DNA from: Tubulanus polymorphus
Lineage: Eukaryota > Nemertea > Palaeonemertea > Tubulaniformes > Tubulanidae
NCBI RefSeq assembly: GCF_964204645.1
Contig: NC_134033.1
Coordinates: forward strand, 1,547,631 to 1,609,630
Length of the DNA: 62,000 nt
Direction: 5' to 3'
Shown: positions 1 to 11,264 of the stretch, piece by piece
How the letters are laid out: each line of letters begins with the position of its first letter
How positions within the stretch are numbered: position 1 is the first letter of the stretch
Notes under the pieces: model-generated
What the model was told of the DNA's origin: nothing
The model's database searches: none
Seen by the model: only the letters and a program-made list of their open reading frames with translations
Program-made: the position numbers and the translations under genes

Positions 1-2
1 AA

Positions 3-233
3 ACCGGAATGTCTCTACGAGAACGCGTCACGCATCACGTCTCACGCATCAGAACGAAGAATTCGACTCCAGTCTCGGACCACTTCAACCAAGTCGACCA
101 CACCCGCGAACACTTTCGGGTGTACGGTCTCCAACACCTACCAGGCTCCACGAGACCGATCCGCGAAGCAGCCGAACAACACTGGATACGACGACTCGAC
201 ACGAACAAGCCCCGAGGCATGAACGTCCCGTAG
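3..233 (+). pseudogene. 3' end of a Penelope-like element, GIY-YIG endonuclease tail
   Basis: An open frame enters from the left edge and stops with TAG at 231-233. The visible protein has a block SLRERVTHHVSRIRTK, then TPVSDHFNQ, then EQHWIRRLDTNKPRGMNV. That series (R..H near the core, T.V..HFN, then E..WI..L.T..P.G.N) is the usual C-terminal pattern of the GIY-YIG endonuclease carried by Penelope-like retroelements. The family cuts DNA to prime reverse transcription. The reverse transcriptase part lies outside the window, so completeness cannot be judged. A related GIY-YIG-bearing retroelement is the main alternative. Confidence 0.55.
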
Positions 234-1132
234 ACCGCCTCACTACAACAATTAACTTTTACTACTTTTTTTACAGGGATAACCCGCTGCCCGTGCACTA
301 GTGGGGTCTCCAAACCTTCGGTTTGGTCCCCTAACCTCTATCTCTAAACCTAACCCCGCCCCGATTCCCGGCCATTATGAGTTTTCCGGGGTAGTCTAGA
401 GAGGCCAATGAAAACCCCGGTTTGCTGAACTACCCCTCTTTGCGGGGATGCGGTATGATGTTTGATCTGACAGTTTCAAGTGGTTAATGGCTGTTTCAAG
501 TGCTTAAACGATGCTTATTACTTCGTGGTACCGTGGTTTAAAAAAAAAGATTTCATAATAATATCGCTCACCGCGTGTTACGGTGTCAAACTAGAAAGGA
601 TTCGCCATTGAAAATTCATAAATTGACCATCACTGACCACCACTGCCCTAGTGAAACTTCTCGAATATCGTGGTCGGATTCGAAAGTGCTTGTCGTCGTA
701 TTGTTATTTCTAGAGAGATATTACGGGTTTGCATACATGTAAAATTATTATTTTCAAAATACTCAATTTTCCCCGCCGATTTTGAAGAAATTCTGTCATC
801 TCCGCTCGACACATGATTTCACTTCGGTGCCTTTTAAGGGAGTGCCCCTTAAAGTTGAGTTCATGCTTAGTCAAACAAGGAGATATGCCTGATTTCTTTT
901 TAAAATTTAAATTCGACATATATCATCAAATTACTAGAAAGGGACAGCAACTTTCGGTCATCCGCGAAAAGATACCTAAAATGCAGTCCTAGGGTTATGG
1001 AAAAACAGGACACGAAACATACAGAAAAACCCTTTGTTTGGTAGACTGAAATTATTGAACTCTTAAATAGCAACATTCACAGAAACAAAAACATAAGAAT
1101 ATATTCTCGCCCAGCCTAAAAACATAACGTAA
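234..1132. other. Non-genic flank of the retroelement fragment
   Basis: No gene is visible. A GC-rich stretch at 285-440 includes a small perfect hairpin around 308-326 (CCAAACC / GGTTTGG) and a loose telomere-like CCTAAC pattern at 329-357. It may be the 3' untranslated part of the Penelope-like element. The rest is AT-rich without recognisable structure. Confidence 0.4.
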
Positions 1133-1208
1133 TGATATGAGGGCCACGGGTCATCTTTAATTGAAATCACATGATTTCAATTAAAGATGACACGTAGCCT
1201 CATATCAA
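1133..1208. repeat. Near-perfect hairpin
   Basis: A 20-bp arm at 1150-1169 is perfectly complementary to 1172-1191 with a 2-nt spacer. An outer arm TGATATGAGG (1133-1142) pairs with CCTCATATCA (1199-1208). Confidence 0.8.
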
Positions 1209-3220
1209 ATGACAGAGCCTATATATTCATTCTCTTACGAGGATGGGTCTCCACATTCATAGGATAGGAGAATTGTGGGTTCGAATGATGAATACAACTG
1301 ATAAAGCGCCAATTTCACTGATTCTTGTATATAAATGTTCAAAAGCGCTTTAGAGTAATCGAGTAAGCAGATATGTTTTTAGGAGTCTTTGGAATTTGAT
1401 TTCAAATCGGGTGTTCATGACGACTATAATTGAGCATTCTAGGGCTGGGGCAAGAAACGTGTGGGATCGTCCGCCAAGGTATCGCTAAGGAGATAATAAG
1501 GAGCCAGTCCGTGGTGGCTATTGAAAGCGACGACCGCATATGAATGCATTGATTGAATGACATCTCAAAAGTCAGATTATATAAAATCAAAAATGATACA
1601 TGGATAAGTTATTCCATATATACTGGTAAAAATGATGCCCAATATGTGATATAAATGTTCAATCAAATAATAGAAACTGAAACCATAATTCAGTATGGTA
1701 TTGTTACAACATCAAACACACAAATTCAATCCTTTGTTAAATTGGTAGCCAGTGTAGATGAGCAAGTATCGTGGTCCCTAATTTTAGCTATCGCAATAAT
1801 TCAAGCCACGCGATTTTGAACTGTTCAACAAGTTGGAGTTTGTGTAAAGATGAATGAGTTTGAAATAGAGTGGAATTCAGATATTACTGTTTGCATGTTT
1901 ATGTCTATTACCGGTACTCAATCTTTTTACTAATCATAGAAAATTGTGGTAAAATATTTGACTACGTTTTAGATTGTATCTCTCCACGCCAGAGGTAATC
2001 ACGGATATCGGACTACAAAAGCATTCCTTGTGTAAAGCTCAACTTTGTAAATTCCTGGAAAAGCTCGCCTCGGATATTTCAATAATGATTAAACATTAAT
2101 TTTCACAACGAAAAACCTAAACCTAAACCAATGTACGCTTGCTTCAAGTTTAACAATGCACTATCGTTGCTTTTTCTAGCTATTTGTACTGTTTGCCACA
2201 AAAAGATTGCATCCTCTATTACAGGAATTAAGGATACAACTCTGGGACCAGTTAGTTTAGATTAACCATTATACAATATGATACATGGCCAAATACACTG
2301 TTAATATGAACAAGATCCACTATGTACAGATTTCAAATTTCAAACCAAGTTTTATCATTAGAACATTACGACACAACGTTCAATTTCTCACTAGAGATCA
2401 TCTTTTTGAATTTGTTTGAACACAGTGAGTTTTCGTATCGTATTATCGTATTATCGATTCTCCGCATTTGAGTGTGACTATTTTACAAGTACAAAGTTAT
2501 TTTAGCAATGAAGTTTTAATTGTCATTATTAATGTTAACTATCCACTGGTAAACTTACTAACTTTTGGCAACTGACCTTAGATCGTGGAATAGTCTCAGG
2601 TGGCCTGCAGATCCACTCTTGATTTGTACTACTAAAGAAATAAACATTATAAGACTTAACAAGTATATTAAAGTACCATTTATCTTTATAACGCGATAAT
2701 TCGCGTACGTATGATTGAAAAACGATATTCTATCGAATCTCATGTTACGTACTTATGATTATTGTGTATAGAATCAATAATTAGCAACCTTCCACGGATA
2801 CGAAGCGGCCTAAGTTTACATCCTACCATAATTTTCCTCGAAACTCTCAGCATTATTTCAAGGGTCGGTCTTATATGAAGAAAATATATGAAGGACATGT
2901 TCACAGGGTTAGGCCAAAAATCTTCCCCGAAAACTTCAAATTTTTACAAGCAAATATAATATACTTCATGCTTTTCGTGCAGAAAAAATGCATGTTCACA
3001 AATTGTAAATTGTGTTTTCAAAGTAAACGATTGAGTGTGGAATTGTTTTGAATTCAGGGTTCTCCAATTAACTCTCCGGTATTTTACAATTGCTTCAATA
3101 AGACAAGTCACTATTGTTGTGATCAGATGGCCAATTGAATACTTCTTCATTATATTGAAAGATACGTTATACTTAATGCATCTTTTCTTAGGCCTTACAG
3201 CTTTCTCTATTGGTCAGCGT
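1209..3220. other. No gene seen
   Basis: AT-rich DNA. Frames on both strands are short and look like chance. At 2365-2425 the plus strand reads like a decayed version of the hammerhead-like motif at 31,701-31,738 (shared block CTAGAGATCATC), so a degraded retroelement end may lie here. Confidence 0.4.
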
Positions 3221-3268
3221 AAACTTATGGGTAATTTTGAGTGATCACTCAGAATTACCCATAAGTTT
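3221..3268. repeat. 48-bp palindrome
   Basis: Arms of 24 bp meet at GTGATCAC (3241-3248). They differ at a single position (A versus G in the outer arm). Confidence 0.8.
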
Positions 3269-3779
3269 GAATTCTCGCTGAACTACTACATCCCTATAAC
3301 ACATTAATATATACTTCATATCAGGCGATTAACTTTGATCTGTGGTCAGTGGACAGCAGCTACGAAACTACTACATTATCATTCCTTCTATATTCATATA
3401 TATGATATGATATAATATCTTCTTTAATGTTCAGTTTGAACAAGTCTCGCATAATGGTACCGATAGGCACGTTCACGCGAGTGAAATGTGCACGTTACAG
3501 GCTCAAATGCGCACGTTACAATTACAAATCGAAACATTGTTCGTTCAAAACCCCACGAGATAAATCTTTTGCATTTAGTAGGAAATTCCAAAGTTAGCTC
3601 GCTACCTACAATAAAAATCTGACAAGACTTTTCAAGCGACAAATTTAAATATAAGAGCTAGTAGTTCTAACGAAGGGTTCAGGCAAAACCCCGTGTCATT
3701 TCTAAAAACATTTAACCAGTAATTAGAGAGAACTTGTGTAGCTTATACATGTAAAAGAGATGTTATATTTACGTTCAGG

Positions 3780-4360
3780 CCAAATGAAATCATTTGATAC
3801 CAGACACGACTAAGTTGTTTCTGAAACAGATAAATATAGCTATGTGGTCAGTATTGGTCAAGATTTGGTCAGTTGGAATAGTGTTGTTAGATGAAAGCCC
3901 ACACAATATCTAATTATTAGACACCAAACACGACTGCGTTGCTTCTAAAATAGACAAATTACTTAAAGTATTAGTCAGTATTGGTAGAAAATAGGTCAGT
4001 TAAATAGTTGTTAGATCATAGCCCGCGCCATATTTAGTCGCTCGACGCCCAAACACGATTTTATGGCTTTACTAAACATATAAATTACTTATGGGGGGTT
4101 ATGGTTAGCACTGATAACTGGTCAGTACTGGTCAAGTATTGGTCAGTTAAACAATTTTTAGATTAATGCCCACATCATTTCTAGTTATTTGACACCAAAC
4201 AACTTGATTGTTTGCAAAACAAATAATTTACTTTATATGGTACTGGTCATGCAGTGGTCAGTTAATAGACCATGGTCCGAGCCACATTTGATACCAAACA
4301 TGATTGGATTGTGTCGTTTCGAAAATTTATCTGGTGGGCAATTTGTGGTCAGCCCTGGTT
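3780..4360. repeat. Diverged tandem repeat, about 130-bp unit
   Basis: Four to five diverged copies share the order: 'gcccac', 'gacaccaaacacgac', 'ataaattactt', then runs of 'ggtcagtattggtca'. No open frame is conserved between copies. Confidence 0.65.
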
Positions 4361-4419
4361 CGTTAGGTTCTTATTTTGCGGGCATTTTATCTCGAACCAC
4401 CGAAAGACTGAATTACTAA

Positions 4420-5149
4420 TTAATTCAACAGATCATTAATTGCTGAAAATGTCATGAAGATTATGTTTAACTAATAGTCCTTGTCTGAATAAAATGTCTC
4501 TAGTATGGGTGCTATGGAATCATGTCCTTAACTGTACACCGTACTGTATCTTTCCTGTATCTTTTTATTTTCACTACTACCGTAATTGACTATGATGTTT
4601 TCAAGTGGTCTTAAGTACCGCTAATAGCCGAAAGTCGTTGATTTATGTGAAATTTACATACAGCGCCACCCGTTGGTAGTAAAACTAACCCGAGCAATAC
4701 GGGTGTTAAAGAGATACGCTCTTCCATGTTCTCCCCCATGTTCTCCCCCATGGTCTCCCCCATGTTCTCCCCCATGGTCTCCCCCATGGTCCGCAGGCAC
4801 TAAAGAGAGTCTCTCCCTCAGGAGGTAGCTAGCAATTCACTCATTGTTACACAAGGAAAATCAATAGAATTATCCGAAACATTAAAAAGAAATTTATTCA
4901 AAAAGAACAAAATTATTACAATGACGATTGAAAATCGATTAATTTATTAAAATCGATTACAAGTATATAAAAACAATACATGTAAATGTTTTAGCCGAAA
5001 TATCAAGAGACTTCGTCTGGGACTTACATGAACATTTTTACTAATAAAACATGAGCTAACAAGAGTAATTAAAGCCGGGGATGAAATCTTAATCGCAATT
5101 ATTTCTAAATAAGGTTTCAAGTTATTTTTGAAAGTGTTTGGTTGGTATC
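4420..5149. other. Non-genic, with a short tandem repeat
   Basis: About six copies of a 12-bp unit (CTCCCCCATGTT or CTCCCCCATGGT) lie at 4721-4790. No gene or RNA was recognised in the remainder. Confidence 0.5.
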
Positions 5150-5154
5150 GGTTC

Positions 5155-5896
5155 CAGGGGCGGATCTAGGCCCAAATTCAAGGGGTAGCACTCAATCAAG
5201 AGGGCACCAAGGTACGAAGCCACCAAGGGGTTTAGAATCAGTTAAAAATTTGAAGCCCAGCTATCAGAGCATCTGAGGCATCAAAATAGCAAAAATACCC
5301 TTGTCTGAATTTTAGGCAATAACAAACCACTCTTAGTATTTATTGCAATTTGAATGTGCCCCTTTTAGAATGTGATAGTTATTAGTCATTTTTTTGAGCC
5401 AACTATTTTTGAGGCCTTTTCTGAATTTTTATGAACGTGCCCTTTCGGCAATACAATGTGCCTTTAGAATTTTTTTTGGCAATTTGAACGTGCCGATAGT
5501 CACAGAGTTGTGCCCTGTCAGAGCACATCAGTACGGTAATATGATTGAACACATGCGCCCTCATTTTGGAGATTAATCGTGCCCATAACAGGATTTTTCA
5601 AACTATTTTTGGAGCACTTTTCTTAATTTTTTTGCAAATGAACGTGCCCTTTTTCGCAATATATGTGCCCTTCTTGACAATATAACGTGCCTTTTGGCAA
5701 TTGATTCAATGAAACGTGCCATTTTTGCAATATAAAGTGCCCTTTTCCGCAATAATTCAAATTCTAATTAATTTCATAGGTCCGGACGTCGGATTTTGCA
5801 GGCGCTGTATTTTCATGAGAATCTTTTTGAAAAGGGCACTTCACAAATTCAAGGGGTCGCACGTGCCGCAGGTGCGACCCCCTGTATCCGCCCCTG
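5155..5896. mobile_element. Non-autonomous TIR DNA element with 5-bp target duplication
   Basis: The left end reads CAGGGGCGGATCTAGG and the right end is its inverted counterpart ending CCGCCCCTG. Both sides are flanked by GGTTC (5150-5154 and 5897-5901), a convincing target-site duplication. Subterminal 'aaattcaaggggt' occurs at both ends in direct orientation. The interior has many diverged copies of 'gtgcccttttgcaatat' and no transposase frame. I do not assign a superfamily. Confidence 0.75.
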
Positions 5897-5901
5897 GGTT
5901 C

Positions 5902-6470
5902 ATAGCCTAGATAGTGCCGATGGCCGATACGCAGTCCGCGTTCAACGTTTCATCCGGCCCCTGGCAATCGAGGATGATGTGAGTTGTTTGGTCGTCGGGC
6001 GTCCGTAAAATCTTAAAAAAATCCGATACTGATATTAAAAGATCTACGATATAATCATTTCTATTTCTATCGATAGTCGAATTGATATTTCGATACATCA
6101 ATTGAAATTGATAATGATATATCATTTCGACGGTTCGGTTATAGAATCCGTATCCGAGTGCCGCCGATTCAAACACACCACGTGGTCCGGCATCCGATAG
6201 TATCCGTTCCGTTGATTGGATCCTATTGTTTCCGTCACGGTGATTGGCTCGCCCGTTGCGCGCATTATCATTCATGCTAAATCGAGCGATGTAAGTAAAC
6301 GTGTTGGTGATTTTTTTCGATTTAAATCTCTTTACATCCGTTAAATCGGATCGTTTTGCGGTAGATTTTACGGCCAATATCACAGAAGAGGTCGTTTGGA
6401 CGGCGTAGAAATAGTTTTTGACGATCATCTATTGATGTAAACTGATATTTCAGACGATGTTTTAACTCGA
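5902..6470. other. No supported gene
   Basis: A 173-codon minus-strand frame covers 5907-6428, but it shows no recognisable domain, signal or compositional support, and its 3' end abuts the transposon boundary. I treat it as chance or as a very old remnant. Confidence 0.3.
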
Positions 6471-6725
6471 TATTCCGTCGTCTGAAATGGCGCCACTTTC
6501 CGCACCCATCCCGCTCCTCAATCCTGATCGCCGCCGATATTCTTGAGGCCGATCTTTTTGAGATCTCAAATTTCTGCAGGAGAATATCATCACAGCAGCG
6601 ACTGGTTGAAAAAATGAGATGGTCGAACGAACGGCAGAAGAAAACTGAAGAAACAAAGCCCCGTCGGCGGCGATCCCTCTCCCTCCTACCTCTTCAGCCC
6701 GGTGGCCATTTTTTGTAAACTAGGC
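6471..6725 (-). promoter_or_regulatory. CpG-rich island, possible first exon on the minus strand
   Basis: This 250-bp stretch is distinctly GC- and CpG-rich inside AT-rich DNA. On the minus strand it holds ATGGCCACCGGGCTGAAGAG followed by GTAGGA, which resembles a start context plus donor. A possible acceptor (ctcctgcag) lies further down and would give a frame reading RNLRSQKDRPQEYRRRSG up to a TAA near 6462. No further exons were found. It may be a promoter remnant rather than a gene. Confidence 0.2.
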
Positions 6726-7744
6726 CTAAGTTTTTGAAGTGAAGTTTTGATTTTAGACCCGAGCTTTATTTATACGTAGCTAAGGGTAGCAAAATAAACA
6801 AAGCTTCCAGGTTGTGGTAGAGCTAGCTGAGTTCATTTTTGTCCAGTGTTAAGGGGTGTGAAATTAGTTCTAAAGATCAGAAATTATTTTGATAAGAATT
6901 ATTCTGAATTGAGAGCTGCATCTGAAAATCAGCATTCGATCTCGGTTTCATCTTTGGTTTACTTTGAGTTAAAATTAGTTCATTTCAATTTGCTTTAAAC
7001 CTGAACTCTAAATCTGAGTTCAAAATTGATTGTAGTTAAAACATTGAAAATGAACTCAGTTAGCTCTAACTTACAACTGTGGAACTGGGTCCAGAACTGT
7101 GAAACTGGATCCTGATAGCTGCCTATATGAAATATACGACCCTGGGTACATTTTCCCAAAACGAAATTAATCCTAAATCGATTCAATATGCACCCGTGTT
7201 GAAATAATTTTAAAGCGATTTTAGAGTAAGATTTTCTTCACGTAGGGCCTAGTCTAATTAGGTCCAGGGGTCAGTTTCACAAAAAATTTATTGCTGAGAT
7301 AAACTGAATTAAATGTAAATATTTCTAGAATCGATTTGAAAAACTTTCTTGCCAAGCTCATCTGCCAGCGGACAATTTAATCCGATAGACACTCATAATT
7401 CATAGTATCCACTAGATGGCGAACTAGTCAAACCCTGGCAAACCCTTAGTCAAACCCTGGCTGCTCAAAATGTAACGGCATGTCTTACAGTTGTTTGAAT
7501 ACAATACAACTCACTGAGACCTTAGATCACTATTAGCTGTGGATGATGTTGATACAAATCAACGAATACTAGGCAAAATATTATTATATTCTAGAATTAT
7601 CTATTCTCATAAAATACTGAGCCATGAAATAGATTTTGGTGTCAAATTTATGTCATGAAATTGCTTCCCCGATTTTAGTTGGCCCTGGTTTTACAAGATT
7701 TTTGTATCCATTAGTGTTGGTAAAGAATATTGTTTTTCGATTAA
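6726..7744. other. No gene seen
   Basis: AT-rich DNA. At 7070-7115 there is a copy of a dispersed motif 'aactgtggaactgggtcc' that recurs at 28,496-28,615 and 30,305-30,545. Confidence 0.4.
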
Positions 7745-8420
7745 TTTCTATTTCAACTAGATTTGGCCGCACATCAGGTGGCCTAGCTCAGTCAGTTTTG
7801 GTAGTACGTAACCTGTTATAAAGGTCTCAAATGAGATGGCACAGAGATAGGCGGCCAACCTAAAACTTTGATATTTAATCCATTTTACGTTGTATTGAAG
7901 ATCATTTGAGTTAAAGAAGATTTAGGTTATCCCTCAATGCAGTTTAAATGGAACCGATGCTTTTAGATCAGCTGCCCATCTGTGCTTACCCTTTTGACCC
8001 GTTTCTTTAATATCAGGTATATACTACCTAAACTTACTGAGGGGCAGTCGTTTTTTAATCCATTGCACACTGTATCAAATGATTACAAAAAAGCCTTAGC
8101 AACTGAAGTTTGCTATGTAGGCATGGAAATGAATTGTTAGAATTTAATGTTGGAATCATAGAGCCACTTTTGTTAGAATGTTAGAATCATAGAGCCACTT
8201 TTGTTAGAATGTTAGAATCATAGAGCCACTTTTCTTTATTTTAACTGTTTTCAATGAAGACTTTTTTGCAATCCTTAAATACAGTGTAGAATGGATCAGA
8301 AAACAATGTTTTTCGTCAACTGCCAGTCCTTTCTGGTCCTCATAAGACTTCTATCAGGTATATACCACTAAAACTGACTGAGCTAGGCCACCTGATGTGC
8401 AAGTCAAGTCGAAATAGAAA
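7745..8420. repeat. Fold-back repeat region
   Basis: The sequence around 7745-7806 (containing 'cacatcaggtggcctagctc') recurs inverted at 8361-8420. Between them are diverged arms of the fold-back MITE seen intact at 9895-10,320, plus three copies of a 34-bp direct repeat ('gttagaatcatagagccact') at 8135-8232. Confidence 0.55.
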
Positions 8421-8988
8421 ATAGCTGTACAAGAGAAACTGACTCTTGGACCCAATTAGACTTGGACCCACTTAGATGAAGAATATCTTAGGCTAAAAAA
8501 AATTGATACCTTGTTTTCTCCGCTCTGCTGAGCTTAAATGTTGACCCGGCCGGCCGCCTATCTACCCTATACATTACTTTTTTAAAAAATCGTGATCAAT
8601 TTTACCATAACAGACCCGGCCGCTATAGAAATGAACTGTTTATAAATTTTATCATATTTTACAAAAATGACCCGGCCGCTGCAGGGAAACAAGATATCAT
8701 TTTTGTTTAGCCTTACACTTAGAATCGATTATAAAATTTCATCATTAACTAAAGTTTATCTCGCCAATAAAATTTTTGTGAAACTGACTGTTAGACCCAA
8801 TTAGACTAGGACCCACTTAGATAAAAAATATCTTACACTTAAAATCGATTTTAAATTTCTTCATTAATGCAGGTGAATTAAGTGAGTGTTGAATTGATTT
8901 ACAGGGTTTTATTTTTACGTTCATGAAACGGAATGGACCGATGTCTTCATAATTTTTGCATGACATCCGTTACTTTGTGACATTTCTC
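8421..8988. other. No gene; three copies of a GACCCGGCCG motif
   Basis: GACCCGGCCG occurs three times about 60-70 bp apart (near 8542, 8611 and 8669). These are isolated GC spikes in AT-rich sequence. Nothing else was recognised. Confidence 0.4.
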
Positions 8989-8992
8989 TTAA

Positions 8993-9890
8993 CCCTTTCA
9001 GTGCTGACTGATCAATAGCTTATAGTGCTGGAGATAATTTTAAAATTTTGAAAAATTCTGCCCTAGTTTGTTGAATAACGGGAATACCACTGTAGTGCGT
9101 CTAAACCGCGGCGCGGTGTATCATTAGCTACCGTATTTTCCGGCCAATAAGCCGAGGGCAGTTTTTTAGCCTAAAATACATGGATTTCATAAAGCTTCGC
9201 CCAATAAGCCGAGGCCCTTCATCAGAGATTTTAATTCACTGATTTGTCAATTAGTTCGTCTTAATTGACATTTAAGAGGCTGACAGTAGCGCCCGCCGAT
9301 GTGTGTGAGTGCTGTGTATACTATCATCGCGCCGAGTGACTGTGCTATATATAGACTCACTCAGCTGATTACTATACACACAGCCATACACGCAGTACGC
9401 GGCTCACTGCTGATTTGCATATGTACTAATGTATGAACTGACATGTGGTAGTAGATGAACTCGCGCATTATATAAATGTATACCATCGCCGCTGTGCGGT
9501 GATGGAACAATCAAAGTAAAAATAAAATAGTTCAAAATAGATTATAATTGGTAGTAAATAATGACCTCAAATAAATGTCGACCACTTTTCTTGATTTTGA
9601 TGATCATTGAGAGCATTAGAGTGGCATAGATCGGGAAGTGATTTTTTATGTCAGATCGTATCCGCCCAATAAGCCGATCACGATATTTTGGGTAAAAATC
9701 TGAGGCTAGAAAATCGGCTTATTGGCCGGAAAATACGGTACTAGTATTTCACTATGTTTGACAGGTGCTGTCATCTTTCAATAGAGATAAAAACTAATCA
9801 CTTGTTACATCAAGACACCACAGTGCGGTGAATTAGCAAAATCCATCACCGATTTATATACCACACTGTGCTGTAGACGCACTGAAGGGG
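8993..9890. mobile_element. piggyBac-like MITE (interrupted)
   Basis: Left end CCCTTTCAGTGC and right end GCACTGAAGGGG are inverted repeats directly flanked by TTAA on both sides (8989-8992, 9891-9894), the hallmark of piggyBac insertions. No transposase is present. Without the nested element at 9131-9738 the MITE is about 290 bp. A truncated inverted relative lies at about 31,436-31,612. Confidence 0.75.
9131..9738. mobile_element. TIR MITE nested in the piggyBac-like MITE, TA target
   Basis: Including the flanking TA, the outer 27 bases at 9129-9155 are the exact inverted complement of 9714-9740 (CCGTATTTTCCGGCCAATAA side). The relative at about 31,470 shows the uninterrupted site with a single TA, so the insertion duplicated TA. 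No coding frame is present. Confidence 0.8.
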
Positions 9891-9894
9891 TTAA

Positions 9895-10320
9895 ACTTTT
9901 GAACACACCTCAATTTGGTCTCGATACGACCAGAGTGAAAATGTGCAGTCTGAATAAACAGTTGTATTTACATCCACTTTACACCATATTGAAGAATTGC
10001 CAAAAAGTCTTCATTTTCTCATGTTGCAATTACAAAAGATCAGCCATTTTTGAAATTCTAACAAAATGTTTCTTGTGTTTCCATGCCTCTGAAATATGAT
10101 TTTTGATGATTTGAAAATAATTTAAAATGGTAGGCATGGAACGTATTGTTAAAATTTATTTAGTTCATAAAATGTAGTCTCTTTTCTCTGATTCAAATCA
10201 GTTAAAGACGATTTTTTGACAATCCTTTGAAAACAGTGTCAGATGGATATAGAAACGATGGTTTATCTGGACTATACAGTTTCACTGGTCCTGTTGAGAC
10301 CAAGTTGAGAAAAGTTTAAA
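9895..10320. mobile_element. Fold-back MITE
   Basis: Long inverted arms start 'ctcaatttggtctcgatacg' on the left and end 'accaagttgag' on the right, each followed by matching internal blocks ('aataaac', 'atccactttac'). Related copies are at 35,966-36,388 (complete), 31,928-32,165 (half) and within 7745-8420. Confidence 0.65.
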
Positions 10321-10790
10321 CACGAAAATAAAAAATTTAGTGTGTATTACTTTGGATAACTGATCTGGGATTTTTGGCACCCTACACAAATTTAATTTCT
10401 TCAACAAAAATTTCAAAAAGATTTCATTTAAAGCGGCTATCAGGATCCAGTTCCACCGTTCTGGACCCCCCAGTTCCACATTTCTTGATCAGTTTTTTAG
10501 ATTTAAAACATTCTGAAATAAACCAAATTTCAACTGGTAATGAAAAATGGTAGGGAATCGTTGGTGCCCTCAAAATGTCTTCAACAGAAAATATCTTTAG
10601 GGTCTTATTCATTGATTAGCCTTGCCGGTATCCCATTGCGTCCAAAACTGTTGAACTGCATGTATGGCCTGATGGTTTACTGAATGAAACCCTAAACAAA
10701 ATATTTTGTTGAAATTTTAAGGTGCGTTAAGCATTTCATTGAACTAATCAATACTCGAAAGTGCTGGAGATGTAAAGATTTAAAAAATTC
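10321..10790. other. No gene seen
   Basis: AT-rich DNA between two repeats. Short minus-strand frames here are not supported by any motif. Confidence 0.4.
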
Positions 10791-10794
10791 CACC

Positions 10795-11062
10795 TCAGCA
10801 CTTAGATAAACAGGCATACTCATGGTTCCCACAGAACGCAGAAATTGGGAAAAACTTTGGAATTTTGAAATGATAATTCCTAGTTTGGAAATATTTCCAA
10901 AAATAAATTTCGGAAATTTTCATAAAATCAAGGAAATATTTGGGTAATTCATTTATATTTTGTGTATTTACCAAGTGCAACTTTCGTCAGCGAATTCCCT
11001 TGAGAATCATCTGTAACTGGTTGATACAGATGATTCTCAAGGGAATTCGCTGACGAAAGTTG
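10795..11062. mobile_element. Dispersed repeat ending in a perfect 38-bp hairpin
   Basis: 10,815-10,990 is related to 38,333-38,530 ('ggttcccacagaac', 'gggaaaaactt'). At its right end 10,978-11,015 is the exact reverse complement of 11,025-11,062 with a 9-nt loop, whereas the copy at 38.5 kb lacks this snap-back. This is probably a non-autonomous element with a rearranged end. Confidence 0.6.
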
Positions 11063-11236
11063 TTAATGTGTTGTCTCTGAAATTGTTTCTATTAAAACCC
11101 AAGGGCTACCCTCCATAGCACTGACTGATTACAGATCTGTCATCTGGCGGATTTGTTTACAATCGATATGCCAATTTTCAAATGATGATAAGTGTCGTCG
11201 CTCAAATGTTTATGATGTCTCTATTTTGTTTTCTAG

Positions 11237-11264
11237 AAATATGGCTCCAAAACGAAAGCAGATA
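11237..11264 (+). CDS. Exon 1, start codon
   Basis: After ttctag the exon reads AAAT then ATG, encoding MAPKRKQI, followed by donor GTAAGT. Eight codons, exits in phase 0. Upstream sequence back to about 11,130 may be a 5' intron or the promoter; which is not decidable here. Confidence 0.65.

Noticed and set aside
5907-6428. 173-codon minus-strand frame
   Set aside because: No recognisable domain, no splice or start support, and it ends at a transposon boundary.
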